This document shows positions 47,516 to 56,666 of a stretch of DNA of 64,000 nt, in pieces; the first letter of the stretch is position 1; every line of letters starts with the position of its first letter. The position numbers and the translations under genes are program-made. Location: the NCBI RefSeq assembly GCF_019430945.1, contig NZ_JAHYCB010000005.1, forward strand, positions 434,001-498,000. The letters run 5' to 3'. Below the pieces are notes generated by a model. The model did not search any database. It was not told where the DNA came from and saw nothing but the letters and a program-made list of their open reading frames with translations. The stretch is from Neorhizobium populisoli (lineage in GTDB: Bacteria > Pseudomonadota > Alphaproteobacteria > Rhizobiales > Rhizobiaceae).

Positions 47516-48100
47516 ATGGGGGCTTTCTATGTGAACTGCTGCGTTCGAGGCGCAATTTCGCAGGAGATTTTAGATTTTTTACGCCGTCATGACCGAAGCG
47601 GATATGTAGGGCCGACCGAAAACGGCTGGGCTGCATTTGTAGCAAGTGATCTGGAAAAACAGAACGACCGGATCACAACAAGCTATGGCGAAGCGATCAC
47701 ACATGACACCGATCGCATCGCCGTAGTCTTTCTTTGCCACGATGAAGACCTTTTAAAGATCACCCTTTTTGCCAGAGGCAAGAAATTGGGCGAGTTCGAT
47801 TCCAATCCCGCTTATTTTTACGATCACGGGGAATTTAATCCAGACACGATGACCTTCTCAAATCCGCCACCTAGCGAGGAACAGTCGAAGCCAAAGCTAG
47901 ATGGCGCTGATGAATTCGCACGGTTTTTTGAACTCGATGGAGATGTCATCGAGCAGCTCTCAACGCCGAACTTGATCGAAGGGGCGATTGAACTGCATGC
48001 CCGTTGGGCTGAGGCTATCGGTGTGCCCGCCTACTCCGTAGGTATGGGTTTTCGATATGTTGAAAGAGCTGAGAGCGATGTCGAATGGACCCGAAGGTAA
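47516..48100 (+). CDS. Orphan soluble protein with atypical base composition
   Basis: A 194-residue protein from ATG 47516. It opens GAFYVNCCVRGAISQEILDF and later has DTDRIAVVFLCHDEDLLKIT. No family was recognised; the size and two-domain alpha/beta look would suit a SMI1-like or other immunity-type protein, but that is a guess. A/T-rich codons (TTT, AAA, GAT) contrast with its GC-rich neighbours, suggesting horizontal gain. It is convergent with queF. Confidence 0.65.
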   Translation: MGAFYVNCCVRGAISQEILDFLRRHDRSGYVGPTENGWAAFVASDLEKQNDRITTSYGEAITHDTDRIAVVFLCHDEDLLKITLFARGKKLGEFDSNPAYFYDHGEFNPDTMTFSNPPPSEEQSKPKLDGADEFARFFELDGDVIEQLSTPNLIEGAIELHARWAEAIGVPAYSVGMGFRYVERAESDVEWTRR

Positions 48101-48125
48101 GCCGCCAACATAGACGTGTGTTTTC

Positions 48126-48590
48126 TCACCCACGTCCCCGATAGGTCGCCACCCCCTGCTCCGGCAGCCAGACGCCCTTCGGAGCCTCACCCGTCTGCCA
48201 GAACACATCGATCGGAATACCGCCGCGCGGGTACCAGTAGGCGCCGATCCGCAGCCATTTCGGGTCGAGAAGATCGACGATCCGTTTGGCGATATAGATC
48301 GAGCAATCCTCGTGGAAGGCACCGTGGTTGCGGAAGGAATGCAGGAAGAGCTTCAGCGACTTCGATTCCACCAGAAACCCGTCCGGAATATAATCGATGA
48401 CGATATGCGCGAAATCCGGCTGGCCGGTCATCGGGCAGAGCGAGGTGAATTCCGGCGCGGTGAAGCGCACTACATAATCTGTGCCCTGGTTGCCGTTCGG
48501 CACCTTTTCCAGCACCGCCGTTTCGGGGCTCGCCGGAGCCTCGACCTGATTGCCGAGCTGCGACAGCCCGCTGACATCCGTCATCGTCAT
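48126..48590 (-). CDS. queF: NADPH-dependent 7-cyano-7-deazaguanine reductase
   Basis: A 154-residue tunnelling-fold enzyme of queuosine synthesis that reduces preQ0 to preQ1. The catalytic Cys52 is in [17 protein letters not shown], with Asp59 and the substrate-binding ESKSLKLF and HEDC. Length is that of the unimodular QueF. It overlaps the preceding CDF gene by 4 bases. No preQ1 riboswitch is apparent. Confidence 0.95.
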   Translation of the reverse strand: MTMTDVSGLSQLGNQVEAPASPETAVLEKVPNGNQGTDYVVRFTAPEFTSLCPMTGQPDFAHIVIDYIPDGFLVESKSLKLFLHSFRNHGAFHEDCSIYIAKRIVDLLDPKWLRIGAYWYPRGGIPIDVFWQTGEAPKGVWLPEQGVATYRGRG

Positions 48591-49519
48591 TTGCCCATTC
48601 CTTCCAAACCTGTCAGTCCTTCGACGTCGACCTTCTGTCCATGGGCGTGCTCCGTTTCAGGTTCCACATGGATGGCCAATGTGGCGCCCGGAATAATCCC
48701 TTTGATCGCATCTTCCAAGCGGTCGCAGATATGATGCGCCTCTTCGACCGTCATATCCGCCGGCACGACAAGGTGGAAATCGATAAACGCCGCGGCCCCG
48801 GCCCGGCGCGACTTCAGGTCGTGGACGCCGAGAGCACCGACCGAGTGCAGGGTAATCGCCTCGCGCACCGCCGCTTCCTCGTCCGGCTCCAGCGCCTTGT
48901 CCATCAGCCCGCCCAGCGAGTGTGAGATGACCTTGTAACCCTGCCAGATGATATTACACGCGACCAGAATGGCGAGGATCGGGTCGAGCACCGCATTGCC
49001 GGTGATCAGCACCAGGATCAGGCCGATAAGAACACCGGCCGAGGTCACGACATCCGACATGATGTGCCGCCCGTCAGCTTCCAGGGCGACAGAACGATGC
49101 TTGCGCCCCTCGCGGATCAACGTCTGCGCCCAGACGGCATTGATGACGGCGGCGATCGCATTGATCCCGAGACCCAGAGCCGGGGCTTCCGGCAGCTTCG
49201 GCGACACCAGCCCCTGCCAGGCCTCGTTGATGATCAGCATCGCGGCGATGACGATCAGCACGCCTTCGACCACCGCAGACAGATATTCTGCCTTGTGATG
49301 GCCGAACTGATGGTCGTGATCGGCCGGCCGCTGTGCATAACGGATCACGAAATAAGCCATCACGGCCGCAGCAACGTTGACGATCGATTCCAGACCGTCC
49401 GACAGCAGCGCCACCGAGCCCGTCACCCACCATGCCAGCATCTTCAGTGCGATCACGACGATCGAGATAGGAATGCCCCAGAAGGCCAGTCGCTCAATGA
49501 TGTTGCTGTCTTTCGTCAC
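48587..49519 (-). CDS. Cation diffusion facilitator metal exporter
   Basis: A 310-residue CDF protein, GTG start at 49519 with AAGGA upstream. Six helices; metal-site elements [10 protein letters not shown] (TM2), [15 protein letters not shown] and [16 protein letters not shown] (TM5); a C-terminal cytosolic domain with [21 protein letters not shown]. It exports Zn, Fe, Mn or Co; which one is not decidable. Its ATGA overlap couples queF translation. A strong hairpin and promoter lie 57-136 bases upstream. Confidence 0.9.
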   Translation of the reverse strand: MTKDSNIIERLAFWGIPISIVVIALKMLAWWVTGSVALLSDGLESIVNVAAAVMAYFVIRYAQRPADHDHQFGHHKAEYLSAVVEGVLIVIAAMLIINEAWQGLVSPKLPEAPALGLGINAIAAVINAVWAQTLIREGRKHRSVALEADGRHIMSDVVTSAGVLIGLILVLITGNAVLDPILAILVACNIIWQGYKVISHSLGGLMDKALEPDEEAAVREAITLHSVGALGVHDLKSRRAGAAAFIDFHLVVPADMTVEEAHHICDRLEDAIKGIIPGATLAIHVEPETEHAHGQKVDVEGLTGLEGMGK

Positions 49520-49575
49520 GTTTTCATTCCTTGTTGCGCGTGCGAACGATTTGCAAAACGCAAAGCCCAAAACGA

Positions 49576-49617
49576 CGAAACCGCCGCGGCGAGAAGCATC
49601 TCGCCGCGGCGGTTTCG
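49576..49617 (-). promoter_or_regulatory. Strong leader hairpin before the CDF exporter gene
   Basis: CGAAACCGCCGCGGCGAGA and its exact complement form a 19-bp stem with an AGCA loop. On the reverse strand it is followed by TCGTCGTTTTGGG. It begins within a few bases of the predicted transcription start (promoter 49627-49655) and ends 57 bases before the GTG start. It could be an attenuator, a small-RNA terminator or a 5' stabilising stem. Confidence 0.55.
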
Positions 49618-49626
49618 GATGGCGTG

Positions 49627-49655
49627 CATATGACTCAGATCCTTCCGGTTGTCAA
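49627..49655 (-). promoter_or_regulatory. Putative sigma70-type promoter of the CDF-queF operon
   Basis: On the reverse strand: TTGACA (49655-49650), a 17-base spacer, then CATATG (49632-49627). This is the best -35 in the area. Transcription would start near 49620 and read directly into the hairpin. Confidence 0.5.
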
Positions 49656-49816
49656 AGAGAAGAATGAGCAAAACCTAAAGCACGATGTGCCGACTTTGCG
49701 ACACGCCGTCAGCCTTAAAATTTAACGTTAAGCCTACCTTCAGGAAATCCAGCAGGACGCCACTTCCGTATATAGATTAGACAAAACTAAATCGGGGTCG
49801 GGAGGAGCGTACCACC

Positions 49817-50134
49817 ATGAAGTTCTTCGTCGAAATCGACCGCGAGACGATCAAGCAGATCGACGTCACCATGCAGCCGGGGCCTGTTTTCCGCGCCCGG
49901 ATCAGCCTGCTTCTCGATCGGGGCCGGCAAGCAGGCATCTCCCTGACCGAACTGAAGGGAACCCCGGCACTCCGCAACTTCCTCGAAAGTCAGGGCGTCG
50001 CGGAAGAAGCGATCATTGCGGAATTGGGCGAAAAGCCGCAGAGGACCAGCCATCGCTGGCATCTCTCTGCGACAACGCTCGCCTGCTTCGTTCTGGCAGG
50101 CGGAAGCATGGCGCTGGCGCATTACTGGATGTGA
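49817..50134 (+). CDS. Small C-tail-anchored membrane protein
   Basis: A 105-residue protein: a soluble N-terminal ~75 residues (KFFVEIDRETIKQIDVTMQP), and one helix at the C-terminus (TLACFVLAGGSMALAHYWM). Such a topology suggests tail anchoring. No family was recognised. It is in an isolated position between the CDF exporter and the GNAT-trp group. Confidence 0.6.
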   Translation: MKFFVEIDRETIKQIDVTMQPGPVFRARISLLLDRGRQAGISLTELKGTPALRNFLESQGVAEEAIIAELGEKPQRTSHRWHLSATTLACFVLAGGSMALAHYWM

Positions 50135-50145
50135 GGGAAACTCCC

Positions 50146-50652
50146 CTATCCGAAGATCACCGCCATGCCGATACTGTCGATGAACTGGCCATCGATCTTC
50201 ACCTCGTCGCGCGCCACGCCCTCACGCACCAACCCCACCTTCTCGTAAAGCGCGATCGCCCGCGTATTCGTCGCATAGACCTGCAACTGCACCCGGTGGA
50301 AGCCCCGCTCCTTCGCTAGATCGAGCGCCGCGATGATGAGCCGCGTACCAAGCCCCTTGTCGCGATAACCCGGAATGATGCCCATGCCGAGCGTGCCACA
50401 ATGCGCATGCGTCGGCCGATCGCTGCGGCGAATGTCACACCAGCCAACCACCTTGCCGCCGTCCACGGCCACCACTTGCGGATGGCCGCCGCTGATCATG
50501 TCCAGCACGAAAGGCCGCACATTCTCCAGCGGCGGCGCTTCGAGGAAGCTCAGATATTTGCGCTCGCGCGAGACCGTATCGAGAGCATGGTGGAAGCTCT
50601 CGATATGCTCTTCACGGATATGTTCGATCGCAATTTCATCTCCTGAAATCAT
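50146..50652 (-). CDS. GNAT acetyltransferase
   Basis: A 168-residue N-acetyltransferase. GMGIIPGYRDKGLGTRLIIAALDLAKE is motif A (key part YRDKGLGTRL), and VYATNTRAIALYEKVGLVREG the motif B end. Its start overlaps the stop of the gene at 50649 by 4 bases; together with that gene it trails trpE(G) on the same strand. The substrate is unknown; the link with tryptophan synthesis is positional. Confidence 0.87.
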   Translation of the reverse strand: MISGDEIAIEHIREEHIESFHHALDTVSRERKYLSFLEAPPLENVRPFVLDMISGGHPQVVAVDGGKVVGWCDIRRSDRPTHAHCGTLGMGIIPGYRDKGLGTRLIIAALDLAKERGFHRVQLQVYATNTRAIALYEKVGLVREGVARDEVKIDGQFIDSIGMAVIFG

Positions 50653-51080
50653 CTGCCATCTCTTATGAATTCAATCTTCTCAATGCCGGCTTTTATCGAG
50701 CCGTAAGCTCCATAACATTGGCCGAAAAAGAGTTCCAAATCACTAGGCGAGTTTGTGTCACTATCCTCGCCCTGACGTAAATGGGGGCGAGAAATAACCA
50801 GTCGATTGATGACGTTCTGATGGCCGAAATCCTTGAGGTCGATGTCGATCCATGGCTTCAGGCTGAAAGCAAAAGTTGCCCATCGGTCTCCGTCAGTGAC
50901 AGCGAGGACGAGCTTGCTGCCGCTGGCGTAATCGAGCGTCAGGCTGACGATCTCCGCATCATGGAAACCCGCCCAATCCTTCAAAAACGTCAGGACAGCA
51001 TCTCCGCCGGGTATTTCCTTCAGCAAAGCTGCCGTCTGGGCTCTCTCGCGCTCTTTTTCGGCCTGGATGTCCGCATCCAT
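50649..51080 (-). CDS. Small protein of unknown function coupled to trpE(G)
   Basis: A 143-residue soluble protein. It starts with ATG 51080 overlapping the trpE(G) stop (TGATG), or GTG 51083. The N-terminal helix (IQAEKERERAQTAALLKEIP) is charged; the middle has FLKDWAGFHDAEIVSLTLDY and WATFAFSLKPWIDIDL. The FHDAE pattern is shared with small immunity-like proteins, but no firm family is recognised. Composition is less GC-rich than trpE(G). Confidence 0.65.
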   Translation of the reverse strand: MDADIQAEKERERAQTAALLKEIPGGDAVLTFLKDWAGFHDAEIVSLTLDYASGSKLVLAVTDGDRWATFAFSLKPWIDIDLKDFGHQNVINRLVISRPHLRQGEDSDTNSPSDLELFFGQCYGAYGSIKAGIEKIEFIRDGR

Positions 51081-53269
51081 CACGCCGCCTTCGTCTCGCG
51101 CTTCCTGGAAAGATGCGCCACGACATTCTCGATCATCCGCATGCCAGCATCACCGCCGAGCGTCATGATCGATTCCGGGTGGAACTGCACCGCCGCGATC
51201 GGTTCCCGGGCGTGCTCGAAACCCATGATCGTGCCGTCTTCGCTTTCCGCCGTGATGATGAAATCGGCCGGCAGAGTCGTGGGGTCGGCAAAGATCGAGT
51301 GATAGCGGCCGACGGTGACTTCCTTGGCGAGACCGGAGAACACGATGCCCGGCTCCAGCACGCGGATGCGTGACGGTTTGCCGTGCATCGGCAGCGCCAG
51401 ATGGCGAAGCTCGCCGCCATAGGCTTCGGCAATCGCCTGCAGGCCGAGGCAGACGCCGAAGATCGGCAGGTTTCTCGCCCGCACCTTCTTGATCGTTGCC
51501 TTGCAGTCGAAATCCTTCGGATTGCCGGGGCCGGGCGACAACACGACGAGGTCCGGATCGAACTGGTCGAGCACCTCTTCCGCGACCGGCGAGCGCACCG
51601 TCGAAACTGTCGCCCCCGTCTGGCGGAAATAATTGGCGAGCGTATGGACGAAACTGTCCTCGTGATCGACGAGCAGGATTTTGACGCCGAGCCCGACGCG
51701 TGCCACGTCGCGGCCGGCCTTGCCGGTATTACCGGAGCGGGCATCGCGGATCGCGGCAATCATTGCCGAAGCTTTGAGTTCGGTTTCGGCCTCTTCCTCG
51801 TGGGGATCGCTGTCGTTCAAAAGCGTCGCTCCTGCCCTTACCTCTGCAATGCCGTCCTTGACGCGAATGGTGCGCAGCGTCAGGCCGGTATTCATGTCGC
51901 CGTTGAAGCCGACCATACCGATCGCCCCGCCATACCAGGCGCGCGGGCTCTTCTCATGGCTTTCGATGAAGCGCATCGCCCACAGCTTCGGAGCACCGGT
52001 AACGGTGACCGCCCAGGCATGGGAGAGGAAGCCATCGAACGCATCCATATCCGGCCGCAAACGGCCTTCGATATGGTCGACCGTGTGGATGAGGCGCGAA
52101 TACATCTCGATCTGGCGGCGGCCGATCACCTTGACGGAACCCGGCTCGCAGACGCGCGATTTGTCGTTGCGATCGACATCCGAGCACATGGTGAGTTCGG
52201 ATTCGTCCTTCTTCGAGTTCAAAAGCTTCAGGATCTGCTCGCTATCGGAAATCGCATCCTCGCCGCGTCTGATCGTGCCGGAGATCGGGCAGGTCTCGAT
52301 ACGACGGCCCGAGACACGCACGAACATTTCCGGCGAGGCACCGACCAGATATTCCTGTTCGCCTAGGTTGATGAAGAAGGAATAAGGCGACGGATTGATC
52401 GCCTTCAGCCGGTTGGAAATCTCGGATGGCTTCGAGTCACAGCGCTCCATGAACTTCTGACCGGGCACGACCTCGAACAGGTCACCGCGACGAAAACTTT
52501 CCTTCGCTTTGGTGACGAGAGCGGCATATTCGCCCGGCTTGTGATCGCCCTTAGGCGGGATCGTATCGGTGCGTTTGAACGGATCGGGCGCGATCTCGGT
52601 CGATTGGCCGTCCGTCGTCACGTCACCCTTGGAAAAGTCGTAACGGTCGATCCAGGCCTTGGCGGCATGGTGGTCGACGACGAGGATTTCGTCCGGCAGG
52701 TAAAGCACCATGTCGCGCTGGTCTTCCGGGCGCTGCATGGAGAGCTTGATCGCGTCGAACTGGAAGGCCAGATCGTAGCCGAATGCACCGAACAGGCCTA
52801 TCGCCGAATCCGCTTCCGAATAGAAGAGATCGACCACGGCGCGCAGCACGGTAAACACCGTCGGCATCTTGGAGCGCTCTTCCTCGGTGAAGATGCGCGA
52901 AGGCTCGTTGACGGTAAGGTCCAGCCGCCGCGACGTCTGCTGACCCAGAGTCAGGTCGGCGACGGTCTTCAATTTGTCGGCGACAAAGCCGAGCAACACT
53001 TCACCGCGGCCATTATAAGCATCGATCCAGACCTTGCGCCCGTTGGAGGAAAAGCCCAGCGGCGGATCGGCGATGGCCGTATCCCAACGGGTGTAACGGC
53101 CCGGATATTCGTAATTGGAGGAGAAAACCGCGCCACGGCGCTCATCCAGCCGGTCGACATAGGAAGAGATCGCAGTCGCATAATCTGCCGCGCGCCGCTG
53201 ACGGCTGACGGTGAGCCCGCCCCTGGTCTCGTAGGTTTCCGAACCGTCATCCCGAATGATCGTTACCAT
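51080..53269 (-). CDS. trpE(G): Anthranilate synthase, fused TrpE-TrpG
   Basis: A 729-residue fusion. The TrpE part (1-~500) carries the chorismate-binding core: [56 protein letters not shown]. The TrpG amidotransferase part (~530-729) has the triad Cys in FGVCLGLQA and the His-Glu in QFHPESIM. This fusion is typical of rhizobia. Start at ATG 53269 ([18 protein letters not shown]). It is controlled by the trpL attenuator just upstream. Confidence 0.96.
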   Translation of the reverse strand: MVTIIRDDGSETYETRGGLTVSRQRRAADYATAISSYVDRLDERRGAVFSSNYEYPGRYTRWDTAIADPPLGFSSNGRKVWIDAYNGRGEVLLGFVADKLKTVADLTLGQQTSRRLDLTVNEPSRIFTEEERSKMPTVFTVLRAVVDLFYSEADSAIGLFGAFGYDLAFQFDAIKLSMQRPEDQRDMVLYLPDEILVVDHHAAKAWIDRYDFSKGDVTTDGQSTEIAPDPFKRTDTIPPKGDHKPGEYAALVTKAKESFRRGDLFEVVPGQKFMERCDSKPSEISNRLKAINPSPYSFFINLGEQEYLVGASPEMFVRVSGRRIETCPISGTIRRGEDAISDSEQILKLLNSKKDESELTMCSDVDRNDKSRVCEPGSVKVIGRRQIEMYSRLIHTVDHIEGRLRPDMDAFDGFLSHAWAVTVTGAPKLWAMRFIESHEKSPRAWYGGAIGMVGFNGDMNTGLTLRTIRVKDGIAEVRAGATLLNDSDPHEEEAETELKASAMIAAIRDARSGNTGKAGRDVARVGLGVKILLVDHEDSFVHTLANYFRQTGATVSTVRSPVAEEVLDQFDPDLVVLSPGPGNPKDFDCKATIKKVRARNLPIFGVCLGLQAIAEAYGGELRHLALPMHGKPSRIRVLEPGIVFSGLAKEVTVGRYHSIFADPTTLPADFIITAESEDGTIMGFEHAREPIAAVQFHPESIMTLGGDAGMRMIENVVAHLSRKRETKAA

Positions 53270-53322
53270 TTGTCCTGCCTCTTCGATCGTATGGTCTCAA
53301 GCCCGATCCCTGAGCGGCCAAC

Positions 53323-53353
53323 AAAAAAGCCGCCTCGGGTTTCGGGCGGCTTT
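53323..53353 (-). terminator. trp attenuator terminator
   Basis: On the reverse strand AAGCCGCC, a short loop and GGCGGCTT form the terminator stem, followed by TTTTTT. It lies between trpL and trpE(G), 54 bases upstream of the trpE(G) ATG. In the attenuation model its formation ends transcription when Trp is sufficient. Confidence 0.8.
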
Positions 53354-53377
53354 GGTCTTGTCGATGGACATGACTGG

Positions 53378-53434
53378 TCAAGGCCGCGTTGAGCGTGCCG
53401 GCCACCAGTTGCCAATGTTCATCGAAATCGTCAT
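53378..53434 (-). CDS. trpL: trp leader peptide, probably leaderless
   Basis: Reverse-strand ATG 53434 opens MTISMNIGNWWPARSTRP and stops at TGA 53378. Two adjacent Trp codons (TGG TGG, residues 10-11) are the sensor. The ATG lies only 8 bases past the -10 hexamer (TAACAA), so the mRNA probably begins at the start codon, as described for the Sinorhizobium meliloti trpL. An in-frame internal ATG at 53422 is an alternative. The terminator at 53323 follows. Confidence 0.8.
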   Translation of the reverse strand: MTISMNIGNWWPARSTRP

Positions 53435-53442
53435 GGGCGAAA

Positions 53443-53471
53443 TTGTTAGCCGCACTGCGGGCGCCACGCAA
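53443..53471 (-). promoter_or_regulatory. Promoter of trpL-trpE(G)
   Basis: On the reverse strand TTGCGT (53471-53466), a 17-base spacer, and TAACAA (53448-53443). Its position gives a start site at or near the trpL start codon. Confidence 0.6.
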
Positions 53472-53576
53472 GCGATTTTCTTGGGGTACCGATGCGACCA
53501 AATCCGGGTCTTCCGCGTTGCCTATCCGCCAAACCGCCCCGGAGACTATCGGCATGGGGGGCGAGAGGAGGCCAGG

Positions 53577-54776
53577 ATGATGAAGCGATCCCTCTGCCTG
53601 CTTGCGATCACCGCACCTCTGCTGCTGAGCGCGGCCCTACCGCCGTTGAGGCCTATTCCTCATGAGCGGCCGTCAGATATCGTGCAGGTGAACTTCCTCA
53701 CCCGTTTGCTGGAAGGCAATACGGGAAACCGTCGCTCGTCATCTCATCGCCGCGCGAACCGTTCCTCCCAGGAACGCGCCGCGACGCCCCAACCACCGGC
53801 TCCAGCAAACGTTCCTGTTCCGCTGCCCAAGCCGACGGAACAGGCACAGGCAAATACCGATGCGCCGAAAGACAATGCCATTCAGCCCGACGACAAGACC
53901 AAGGATTTGACTGTCGAGAAGGCTCAGGAGGAAAAGAAGTCTCCCCCAGCCCCGATCGCCCCGGTAGAACCGCAACGACAAGCAAAGGCGCCGAAGGACG
54001 AACAGCCGCGGAAGGAAGAGGCGCAAGCTCCCGCCCCCGACAACGCCGAACCACAGGCCAATCCGCCGGCCATCGCCGAAGTGCCGGTACCGCAGTCGAA
54101 ACCCGCGACACCGGAGCAACCGGTAACCGCAGCGACGGATATCGGCCCCAAGCCGGATGGCAAGGAAATCGAGGAGCAGAAGGCCGAAGCCCCGCCACCA
54201 CCTCCCCCGCTGGTCAAGGAAAACCCGGAGGAGCTGAAAGCCTGCCTCGCCGAACTTACCACGCTCGGTGCAAAATTCGAGCCGACCGACCCCATCGACG
54301 ACGGCAACGGCTGTGGCATCGAGCACCCGATCGATGTCGACGAGGTGCTGCCCGGCGTCAACCTCGGCGGCGCGACGATGCGCTGCAAGACGGCCGTCAC
54401 CATGGCCCATTGGCTGAAGGATACTGTCCAGCCGGCCATGAACATCGCCATGCCCGGTCGAAAGATCGTCGGCCTCGTGCCCGGCTCCACCTATGCCTGC
54501 CGCCTGCGCAACAGCGCGGCAACCGGCAAGATCTCCGAACACGCCCGCGGCAACGCCTATGACGTCGCCGCTTTCAAGCTGGATAATGGGGAGCGCATGG
54601 AAATGAAGCCGCGCGTCGAGGATTCGACGATCGAAGGCGCCTTCCAGCGCACCGCCACCGCCGGCGCCTGCCTGCACTTCACCACCGTCCTGTCACCCGG
54701 AAGTGACGCTGCGCACGAAACCCATCTGCATCTGGATGTGCTGGAGCGGAAAGGTGGGTATCGGTATTGCCGTTAG
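53577..54776 (+). CDS. Extensin-family (Extensin-like C-terminal domain) exported protein
   Basis: A 399-residue protein with a signal peptide (RSLCLLAITAPLLLSAALPP), a long Pro/Ala/Lys-rich disordered middle (~50-210), and a C-terminal extensin-like domain (~225-399) with GCGIEHPIDVDEVLPG, CRLRNSAATGKISEHARGNA, YDVAAFKL and HETHLHLDVLERKGGYRYC. The His/Asp-containing motif suggests a zinc peptidase fold acting on peptidoglycan or other envelope polymers. ATG 53577 follows GAGGAGG. Confidence 0.88.
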   Translation: MMKRSLCLLAITAPLLLSAALPPLRPIPHERPSDIVQVNFLTRLLEGNTGNRRSSSHRRANRSSQERAATPQPPAPANVPVPLPKPTEQAQANTDAPKDNAIQPDDKTKDLTVEKAQEEKKSPPAPIAPVEPQRQAKAPKDEQPRKEEAQAPAPDNAEPQANPPAIAEVPVPQSKPATPEQPVTAATDIGPKPDGKEIEEQKAEAPPPPPPLVKENPEELKACLAELTTLGAKFEPTDPIDDGNGCGIEHPIDVDEVLPGVNLGGATMRCKTAVTMAHWLKDTVQPAMNIAMPGRKIVGLVPGSTYACRLRNSAATGKISEHARGNAYDVAAFKLDNGERMEMKPRVEDSTIEGAFQRTATAGACLHFTTVLSPGSDAAHETHLHLDVLERKGGYRYCR

Positions 54777-55828
54777 GCCCGCGAGCCCGCGGCCGCACGC
54801 TCTCCACTTTCGTCGAGAGATGCTGCAGGTCTGCGCCCGACCATATTGTTGAGATACCGGCGGCACGGCTGTTCAATAATATAGAAGCTGCAAAGGCCTA
54901 CTATCACGGTACCGGACACTGCGAGTGCCACGCCGATCATATCCGCCGCCAGATAGAAAGGCTGCTGCCACAGATAAAGTGAGTAGGAAAGCGTTCCGAG
55001 ATATACCATCACCCGCAGGCTGAGCGCCCGACGCAACACCGGCAGAGCTACGTCGAGGGCGTTGATTGCAACGGCGAGAAGCAATGTTGCGACAGAATAT
55101 TTGAGCCATATCGGGAAGATATTGAGATTGAGCACGACCGCGCCGACCAGACATGCCGGCGTGAGCAACCCGATGATCACGTTTCCTGCTCTGGCCTCAA
55201 GCCATGGCTTGAGCAGAAGATAGAAGCCGAACGAAAAGAACACGGAAGCAGCGCGGACATCGGTTCGCCAATAAAGCTCATGTTCGCTTTGGTTCGTATA
55301 GATACCCTGCAGAATACCGGAAAGCATCATCGCCGCCGCTACTGCAATGGCAATGATTGCGGATGTTTTTAAATTGCGGGAACTCAGCACCGCAATGACC
55401 GCCAAAATCGCATAGGAATGCTCTTCAACGCTCAACGACCAGATGTGTTCGAGAACCGTGGTCATTCCCAGAAGAGAGGTCGTGTAGTTCATCAGAAAGA
55501 ATACGGCGGCCAGAAATTCGGGCAATCCCACAGCCTTCGGCACGTGTTTACCCACAACCGACGCCGCCACTGATACCAGCAGCATAGCCAGGCAGAAAGC
55601 GAACAGTGCCGGGAAAATTCTTGAGAAGCGGCGCCAGAAGAACAGCTTCAACGGCGTCTGTCTCCGGATGAGGATTTCCGCCATCAATCGTCCGCTCAAG
55701 ACGAAGAAAAGCTCGACGCCGAACGGTCCCAGATTGAGAGCACTAAACTCACCGAAATGCCCCAACAAAACAGCGGCAATTGCCAAGCCGCGCCATCCGT
55801 CAAGATAAGGAATATGATCGTGCTTCAT
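54773..55828 (-). CDS. Acyltransferase 3 (OafA/YrhL) family membrane protein
   Basis: A 351-residue protein with about 10 helices. YLDGWRGLAIAAVLLGHFGEF holds the conserved N-terminal Arg-Gly and catalytic His; GVELFFVLSGRLMAEIL and RRFSRIFPALF (RxxR) follow, and LEHIWSLSVEEHSYAI carries the second conserved block. It O-acylates a surface sugar, peptidoglycan or Nod-type substrate. It is less GC-rich than the neighbours and overlaps the convergent extensin gene by 4 bases at the 3' end. Start ATG 55828. Confidence 0.85.
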   Translation of the reverse strand: MKHDHIPYLDGWRGLAIAAVLLGHFGEFSALNLGPFGVELFFVLSGRLMAEILIRRQTPLKLFFWRRFSRIFPALFAFCLAMLLVSVAASVVGKHVPKAVGLPEFLAAVFFLMNYTTSLLGMTTVLEHIWSLSVEEHSYAILAVIAVLSSRNLKTSAIIAIAVAAAMMLSGILQGIYTNQSEHELYWRTDVRAASVFFSFGFYLLLKPWLEARAGNVIIGLLTPACLVGAVVLNLNIFPIWLKYSVATLLLAVAINALDVALPVLRRALSLRVMVYLGTLSYSLYLWQQPFYLAADMIGVALAVSGTVIVGLCSFYIIEQPCRRYLNNMVGRRPAASLDESGERAAAGSRA

Positions 55829-56031
55829 GAAAACCTCTGCCCGCTCTACCGGTTTATCAGTGGCCACAAACAACGATATCTTGCAATCGCTTATTCCCTT
55901 AATGGTGAATTACTGCGCGACTGCGTGCAAAAAGCCACCAAGCGAAGCATTGACCTGAACGACAAATAACAAACCAGAAGTATTGAATGAAATAGAAGAT
56001 TTCCAAAAGTTGCAGTGATTTCGACTGGGCC

Positions 56032-56421
56032 CTATACGGGACTTGATCGCCATCCCACCTCGATCAGCACCCGGCCCGGCGCCAGGCAATAGAACAGATA
56101 CCCGCCTCGCATCTCGCGCGGCTCGCCGACCAGTTCGGCATCGCTTTCCTTGAGTTCGCGGTAAAGCCGATCAACCTCTTCCAGTTCCGTCTGGATGAAA
56201 CCAAGATGGTAGGTTACCAGCCCAAGCGCCTGCTGTTCGCTGCCGCCGAATTTTTCAATTGGATGGCTGACGACGATTTCGAGGCCTGCATCGTCGTCAA
56301 GAATGGCAAGCCCGCCTGCCCCGCGCATCTCCCGCAGAGTCAGGCCGAAATGGCGCACGAGAAAGTTGCTCGTTGCCGCAACGTCAGGCACATGGATATC
56401 GATATGGTTCATTCGCATCAT
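56032..56421 (-). CDS. VOC (glyoxalase-fold) protein
   Basis: A 129-residue VOC-superfamily protein. MNHIDIHVPDVAATSNFLVR gives the first beta-alpha-beta with the metal His, and LVTYHLGFIQTELEEVDRLY the second; RGGYLFYCLAPGRVLIEVGW is the C-terminal metal-binding Glu region. The substrate is unknown. An alternative start is the second or third Met. Confidence 0.85.
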   Translation of the reverse strand: MMRMNHIDIHVPDVAATSNFLVRHFGLTLREMRGAGGLAILDDDAGLEIVVSHPIEKFGGSEQQALGLVTYHLGFIQTELEEVDRLYRELKESDAELVGEPREMRGGYLFYCLAPGRVLIEVGWRSSPV

Positions 56422-56666
56422 TCATTCCTTCAAGGTTAGTCGGCGGAATGCGATGCATGACGCGCACGGAATCCGCCGAGAGCGGCGCGGGATGCGCCGT
56501 TTCTCGTCGCGGGTTCTCACTGCACTTTGAAGTAGCTGCGGATTAGAGCTTCCGAATGCGCCCAAGCGCTTTTGCGGAAGGGGCCGTGCTTACCATATCC
56601 GACCCTGCCTTTTTCGACGCCTGACGTTTACCACCCGCGAGACGGTCGAAGCAAGCAGGCAGAACC
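56422..56666. other. Intergenic gap between the VOC and small exported protein genes
   Basis: About 245 bases. I found no convincing gene, RNA or terminator here. It should hold the VOC gene promoter. Confidence 0.5.

Noticed and set aside
53256..53576. Upstream extension of the extensin gene
   Set aside because: It runs through the trp attenuator region in antisense; ATG 53577 has a strong Shine-Dalgarno and a signal peptide.
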